A DNA stretch of 20,209 bases from Streptomyces regalis (lineage in GTDB: Bacteria > Actinomycetota > Actinomycetes > Streptomycetales > Streptomycetaceae): assembly GCF_001509475.1 (NCBI RefSeq), contig NZ_LLZG01000043.1, forward strand, positions 1-20,209. The letters run 5' to 3'. Shown here piece by piece: positions 16,381-20,209 of this stretch. A program made the position numbers and the translations under genes. The first letter of the stretch is position 1, and every line of letters begins with the position of its first letter. The notes under the pieces are model-generated. The model was not told the DNA's origin and made no database searches. It saw nothing but the letters and a program-made list of their open reading frames with translations.

Positions 16381-19131
16381 ATGACCACCGGACTGATCCC
16401 GGGGGGACCATCCCCGGACCGGCCGACGGGCGCGCACATGCCGCACCAGCGGCGCGACCCGACCGGCCGCGGAGCCCTGCACGTCGACAACCGGACGAGG
16501 AGTTCTGTGATCACCGCGCGCGCGGCAGCCAGCTTCGATCCCGTCGGGCGATCAGTCGCGAGCGCCCGCTCCTTCGTCCGCGACACACTTCAGGGCTGGG
16601 GCTTCGCCGACATCGTCGACGACGCCGTGGTCCTCACCAGCGAGCTGGTGACGAACGCCGTCGTGCACGCGGGTACGTCCGCGGACGTTCTGTGTCTGCG
16701 CAGTGACGACGGCGTACGGATCGAGGTGGCCGACCGATATCCGGAGCGCGAGATCCCGCTCCAGGGCTCGCCCGTCAACATGGGCAGCCCCGACCGCGAG
16801 GGCGGCCGCGGCCTCCAGCTGTGCGCGGCCCTGGCCGCCTGCTGGGGCGTCGAGTACACACCCACGCACAAGCAGGTCTGGTTCCAACTCGACCTCCCTG
16901 AGCGCCCGGTGGGCACCCGCACGGCCGGCCCGTCCCTCCCCTCCGACCTCCTCCCACTCGCCGACGGCCGCGTCCGCGTCGCGGTGGTCCAGATCGACCG
17001 CGCGGGCGCCATCTCGTCCTGGAACGAGGACGCGGAGGATCTCTTCGGCTATGCGGCCGAGCAGGTCACCGGCAAGCCCCTCACCGACCTCGCGGCCTGG
17101 CCGCACACGCCGGGCACCAGCACCGGTATCGCGGAGGCGCTCCAACTCTCCCGCTGGGAAGGCAGCTACGGCATAAGGGGCGCCAACGGCCGCGTCACAC
17201 CGGTGTACGCCTCCCACCTCCGCGTCCGCGACACGAACGGCGAGCCGTCCACGGTCTGTCTCCTGGTCCGCGACCACGAACGCGCCGTCCTGCAGACCCC
17301 GTTGCGCGTGCCGGCCTCCGACACGTCCACCAGCTCCGATGCCCAGAGCACCGACCCCTTCGAGGTGTTCATCGGCTCCCCCGCCCCGGACGATCTCGAC
17401 GGCCTCCTCCAGCGCACGGTGGAACGAGCCCGCGACATGCTCGACGGCGACTCCGCGTTCCTGCTCCTGGCGACCGACGACGAAACAGAGTTGGAGGTCC
17501 GCGCCTCGACAGGCCTGCCCTCCGCCCGCCAGCGCTTCGCGCGCGTGCCCGTCGAAGCTGGTCCCGGCCGCTACGGCTCCGCCCGTATGCCGGCGGTCCA
17601 CGAGGACCTCACCATGGTCCCCGGTGCCGTGCCCCTGCTGAACGGCACCGGTATGCGCTCGGTCGTCACGGTGCCCCTGAAGGTCGAGGGCCGCCTCACC
17701 GGCTCCCTCGGCGTCGCCGCCGAAGCCCCGTCCAGGTACTCCAACGAAGAGGCGTTGCGCCTCCAGTTCGCCGCCGACCGCATCGCGTTGGCCGTGGAGT
17801 CCGCCCGCCTGGGCGAACTGGAGCGCCTGCGCCGAGGCTCGCTCAGCTTCCTCGTCGAGGCCTCCGACCTGCTCGCCGGTACCCTGGACCGCGACCAGAC
17901 GCTGGCCCTGATGGCCCAGATGACGGTCCCGACCCTGGCCACCTGGTGCGCGGTCTACACCATCGCCGACCAGGCCTCGGAGCCGTACCTGTCGTACGTC
18001 CTGCATGAGGACGAGGAACTCATCGACGGCATTAAGTCGTTGCTGTCCAAGATCGCCCCACCGGACCCGGTCCCCACCCCCGGCGCCCGCGTCTGGTCGG
18101 CTCCCGCCGAGTCGGCCCACCAGGCGGCCCTGCGCACCTCGATGCGCAGCCTGGGCCTGGGCGAGCCGGTCGGCCGCATCAGCGCGGGCATCGGCCCCAC
18201 CCTGGCCACAGCGTCCGCGGTGGGCGGCGAGACGGTCGTACTGCCGTTGGTGGCCCGCAACCGAGTCATCGGCATGCTGACCCTCGGCAAGCCGACCGAC
18301 GAACACTTCCGCCAGGAAATCCTGGAACTCGCCGAGGACTTGAGCCGCCGAGCCGCCCTGGCCCTGGACAACGCCCGCCTCTACTCCGAGCGCACGGCCA
18401 TCAGCCAGTCCCTCCAGCGCAGCCTCCTGCCGCCCGAGCTCCCCGAGATCGACGGCGTCGAGGTCGAGGTCATCTACCGCGCAGCCGGAGAGGGCAACGA
18501 GGTCGGCGGCGACTTCTACGACCTCTTCCCGATCAGCGACGGTGCCTACGGCTTCGCCATCGGCGACGTCTGCGGTACGGGCCCGAACGCCGCCGCGGTC
18601 ACGGGCCTGGCCCGGCACGCACTCCGGCTCCTGGCCCGCGAGGGCCTGAGCGGCCCGGCGGTGCTGGAACGCCTGAACTCCGCGATCCTCGACGAGGGCG
18701 CCCGCAGCCGCTTCCTGACGCTCCTCTACGGCGAGTTGAGGCCACAGGAGGACGGAAGCGCCGAGCTGAAGGTGGTCTGCGCCGGCCACCCACTCCCGCT
18801 CCGCCTGCGCCAGGACGGCACAGTCGAGCCGGCCGCCGAGCCCCAGCCTCTCCTCGGCGTCATGGACGACCTGGAGCTCTACGAGCAGACAGTCACGCTC
18901 GACCCGGGCGACGTCCTCCTGTGCGTCACGGACGGCGTCACCGAACGCCGCGAAGGCAGCCGCATGCTGGGCGACGACGGACTCACCGACGTCCTCACCA
19001 CCTGCACCGGCCTGACGGCGGGCGCGGTAGCAGCCCGCATCATGCGCGCAGTCGAACGCTTCGCTTCGGACGCCCCGTCCGACGACATGGCGATCCTGGC
19101 AATGCGCGTGCCGGGCATCCACAAGGACTGA
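16381..19131 (+). CDS. osaC: OsaC, RsbW-like kinase / PAS / GAF / PP2C phosphatase regulator of SigB
   Basis: Multidomain signalling protein of 916 residues. An RsbW-like ATPase domain (about 42-175) has the N-box Asn92 in ELVTNAVVHAG and an EGGRGL G2 box. A PAS domain follows at about 195-305. Two GAF-like domains lie at about 335-485 and 490-670, and a SpoIIE/PP2C phosphatase at about 690-912 with metal ligands Asp711 (GGDFYD), Asp729 (GDVCGTG) and a terminal DDMAI. S. coelicolor OsaC is known to bind SigB and return its activity to baseline after osmotic shock; the same role is inferred here. The start is uncertain: ATG 16381 is chosen because codon bias already looks coding and GGAGGGG precedes it, but GTG 16507 has GAGGAG four bases before it and would begin right at the kinase domain. 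The frame also stays open to a TTG at 16294. Confidence 0.92.
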   Translation: MTTGLIPGGPSPDRPTGAHMPHQRRDPTGRGALHVDNRTRSSVITARAAASFDPVGRSVASARSFVRDTLQGWGFADIVDDAVVLTSELVTNAVVHAGTSADVLCLRSDDGVRIEVADRYPEREIPLQGSPVNMGSPDREGGRGLQLCAALAACWGVEYTPTHKQVWFQLDLPERPVGTRTAGPSLPSDLLPLADGRVRVAVVQIDRAGAISSWNEDAEDLFGYAAEQVTGKPLTDLAAWPHTPGTSTGIAEALQLSRWEGSYGIRGANGRVTPVYASHLRVRDTNGEPSTVCLLVRDHERAVLQTPLRVPASDTSTSSDAQSTDPFEVFIGSPAPDDLDGLLQRTVERARDMLDGDSAFLLLATDDETELEVRASTGLPSARQRFARVPVEAGPGRYGSARMPAVHEDLTMVPGAVPLLNGTGMRSVVTVPLKVEGRLTGSLGVAAEAPSRYSNEEALRLQFAADRIALAVESARLGELERLRRGSLSFLVEASDLLAGTLDRDQTLALMAQMTVPTLATWCAVYTIADQASEPYLSYVLHEDEELIDGIKSLLSKIAPPDPVPTPGARVWSAPAESAHQAALRTSMRSLGLGEPVGRISAGIGPTLATASAVGGETVVLPLVARNRVIGMLTLGKPTDEHFRQEILELAEDLSRRAALALDNARLYSERTAISQSLQRSLLPPELPEIDGVEVEVIYRAAGEGNEVGGDFYDLFPISDGAYGFAIGDVCGTGPNAAAVTGLARHALRLLAREGLSGPAVLERLNSAILDEGARSRFLTLLYGELRPQEDGSAELKVVCAGHPLPLRLRQDGTVEPAAEPQPLLGVMDDLELYEQTVTLDPGDVLLCVTDGVTERREGSRMLGDDGLTDVLTTCTGLTAGAVAARIMRAVERFASDAPSDDMAILAMRVPGIHKD

Positions 19132-19154
19132 GCTAAGGCACACGGAGGGCATGA

Positions 19155-19186
19155 GAAAGGCCCCGCCCAAATGGGCGGGGCCTTTC
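19155..19186. terminator. Bidirectional terminator between osaC and tRNA-Thr
   Basis: Perfect 15-bp stem (19155-19169 with 19172-19186; core AAAGGCCCCGCCC) around an AA loop. It starts 24 bases after the osaC stop on the + strand and lies 3 bases past the encoded CCA end of the tRNA on the - strand, so one hairpin can stop both converging units. Short TTTC tracts close both arms. Confidence 0.85.
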
Positions 19187-19189
19187 GTC

Positions 19190-19265
19190 TGGAGCCCCCA
19201 AACGGAATCGAACCGTTGACCTTCTCCTTACCATGGAGACGCTCTACCGACTGAGCTATAGGGGC
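19190..19265 (-). tRNA. tRNA-Thr (anticodon GGT)
   Basis: Folds as a full cloverleaf on the - strand: acceptor GCCCCTA/TGGGGGC, D arm GCTC...GAGC, anticodon stem TCTCC/GGAGA with loop ATGGTAA (anticodon GGT), 5-base variable loop and T arm AACGG-TTCGATT-CCGTT. The discriminator is T and the CCA end is encoded in the DNA (73 nt plus CCA). It decodes ACC and ACT. Confidence 0.97.
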
Positions 19266-19306
19266 CTGTCACCTTTTGCGAAGTTTCCCTCGCGGCAACG
19301 GAATAG

Positions 19307-19336
19307 ATCATACCCCGAACACACCCGTGCTCCCAA
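19307..19336 (-). promoter_or_regulatory. Promoter of tRNA-Thr
   Basis: On the - strand TTGGGA (19331-19336), an 18-bp spacer and TATGAT (19307-19312), a close match to the housekeeping consensus. Initiation would fall about 35 bases before the mature tRNA 5' end. The -35 lies six bases beyond the stop of the upstream aminotransferase-like gene. Confidence 0.75.
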
Positions 19337-19342
19337 ACTCGC

Positions 19343-20020
19343 TCAGAAGGCGGGTTGGAGCAGTCCTCCGAGCGCATTGCAGGCCGACACGATCCGCTGC
19401 ATGTCCCGCTTCGTCAGAGAGGCATCGACAGGCAGAGCCAACGTTTCATCAGCGGCCCGCTCGGTCTCCGGCAGAGATACACACCGCCGGAACTCGGGCA
19501 GCCTGTGCACGGGCGTCTTCACCGGCACCCGGCATTCAACTCCCCTGGCCCGCACGGCCCGAGCGAAGGCGTCCCGGTCCGGCCGCCCGTTTCCGGGCAC
19601 ACGCACGACGTACTGCTGGTAGGTGTGCCCGTCACCGCCATCGGGGGTGTGCACGCCCTTCAACTTCGCATCCAGATACGCGGCCCGCTGCCTGCGCTGA
19701 GCGATCTCGTCGTACGGAGCCTCGGACTCCCCCTGCTCCAACACCAACAACCCATGCCGCTGCCCGAGCTCATGCAACCGCGCGATACCGGCCGACCGGC
19801 CAAAGCGATGTACGGCGACGACGGCCGCCGTCCGCGGGGTGACGACGGCCTCGACAGCAGCGTCGTCCAGGCAGTACGTCACCGGATCTATGTCGGCGAA
19901 CACCGGCAGCGCCCCGGCCAGAACCACAGCCTCGGCGACTTCGACGTTCCCGAAGGCCGGTACAACAACCTCGTCACCGACTCCGACGCCGGCGGCCCTG
20001 AGCATTGCAGCAGTACCCAT
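19343..20020 (-). CDS. Shortened DegT/DnrJ/EryC1/StrS aminotransferase-like protein, probably inactive
   Basis: The 225-residue product resembles PLP-dependent sugar aminotransferases of the DegT/DnrJ family but is far below their usual 360-400 residues. It begins at MGTAAM, where the family has S-G-T-A-A-L after about 45 more residues; an in-frame TGA 12 codons upstream blocks any longer frame. GDEVVVPAFGNVEVAEAVVLAG, DIDPVTY and HRFGRSAGIARLHELGQRHG match the family. The PLP-contact block reads LEQGESEAPYDE instead of an (L/I)-E-D-x-A-Q type, and the next about 60 residues, including the Schiff-base lysine, are missing. The frame resumes at the RRQRAAYLDAKL helix and runs to a normal C-terminus. 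No ribosome binding site is visible. It lies between rRNA and tRNA genes. Either a decayed gene or a repurposed fold; the frame is intact with high third-position GC, favouring some retained constraint. Confidence 0.7.
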   Translation of the reverse strand: MGTAAMLRAAGVGVGDEVVVPAFGNVEVAEAVVLAGALPVFADIDPVTYCLDDAAVEAVVTPRTAAVVAVHRFGRSAGIARLHELGQRHGLLVLEQGESEAPYDEIAQRRQRAAYLDAKLKGVHTPDGGDGHTYQQYVVRVPGNGRPDRDAFARAVRARGVECRVPVKTPVHRLPEFRRCVSLPETERAADETLALPVDASLTKRDMQRIVSACNALGGLLQPAF

Positions 20021-20066
20021 ATGGGTGATGTTGGTTGCGGTACGTGAACTTCAGGTGACGCACAAC

Positions 20067-20108
20067 AAAAAAGGGTCGGACCCGGAACCGAAGTTCCGGG
20101 TCCGACCC
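20067..20108 (-). terminator. Rho-independent terminator of the rRNA operon
   Basis: On the - strand: a perfect 16-bp stem (20093-20108 with 20073-20088; arm GGGTCGGACCCGGAAC), a stable TTCG tetraloop and six T residues (20067-20072). It begins about 10 bases after the 5S rRNA 3' end. Confidence 0.95.
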
Positions 20109-20118
20109 GTTAAAAGGA

Positions 20119-20209
20119 GTTCGGCGGCGTCCTACTCTCCCACAGGGTCCCCCCTGCAGTACCATCGGCGCTGTAAGGCTTAGCTTCCGGGTTCGGAATG
20201 TAACCGGGC
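20119..20209 (-). rRNA. rrf: 5S ribosomal RNA, 3' part (cut by window end)
   Basis: Reverse complement of this end reads as actinobacterial 5S rRNA: GTTACATTCCGAACCCGGAA, AAGCCTTACAGCGCCGATGG and GGGAGAGTAGGACGCCGCCG are recognisable. About 91 of roughly 120 bases are present; the 5' end and the 23S and 16S genes would lie beyond 20209. The exact 3' end is uncertain by a few bases. Confidence 0.95.

Noticed and set aside
16552..19170. 872-residue frame antisense to osaC
   Set aside because: Low-complexity shadow of a well-supported multidomain gene.
19190..19265. tRNA-Thr as an attachment site for an integrated element
   Set aside because: No integrase gene and no second copy of the tRNA 3' end is visible within the window.

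Overview
The window is high-GC actinobacterial chromosome. Extreme GC at third codon positions, GTG starts, AGGAGG-type ribosome binding sites and the gene set point to a Streptomyces. Gene order matches, from memory, the region of the S. coelicolor chromosome that holds the osmoadaptation genes osaA, osaB and osaC; no database was searched.

Layout. (1) 1-1911: a Nei/Fpg-type DNA glycosylase and a short-chain dehydrogenase on the + strand, meeting a small putative membrane protein gene head-on. (2) 2191-9442, all on the - strand and read from the high end: ftsK, a rodZ-like helix-turn-helix membrane protein, a strong hairpin, then rimO, pgsA and cinA joined by 4-bp stop/start overlaps, then clgR. 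This is the conserved actinobacterial ftsK...pgsA-cinA-clgR neighbourhood, linking chromosome translocation, envelope lipid synthesis and protease control. (3) 9604-19131: osaB and osaA on the - strand, and osaC diverging on the + strand across a 377-bp control region. OsaA is a soluble hybrid histidine kinase with ten exact 92-residue HAMP-type repeats. OsaB is a receiver with a coiled-coil tail. OsaC joins an RsbW-like kinase domain, PAS, GAF domains and a PP2C phosphatase in one chain. Together they form the osmotic-stress branch that modulates SigB. (4) 19155-20209: a bidirectional terminator, a tRNA-Thr(GGT) with its own promoter, a shortened DegT/DnrJ-type aminotransferase gene lacking the catalytic-lysine segment, a textbook rRNA terminator, and the 3' part of a 5S rRNA gene (- strand) cut by the window end.

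Most of this is recognisable core genome. I see no phage, IS element, CRISPR array or biosynthetic cluster. The points most worth a second look are the precision and internal homogenisation of the OsaA repeat array, the catalytically deficient aminotransferase fused against the rRNA operon end, and repeated motifs in the osaA/osaC and osaB control regions. Very long antisense ORFs opposite osaA and ftsK are treated as GC-composition shadows.
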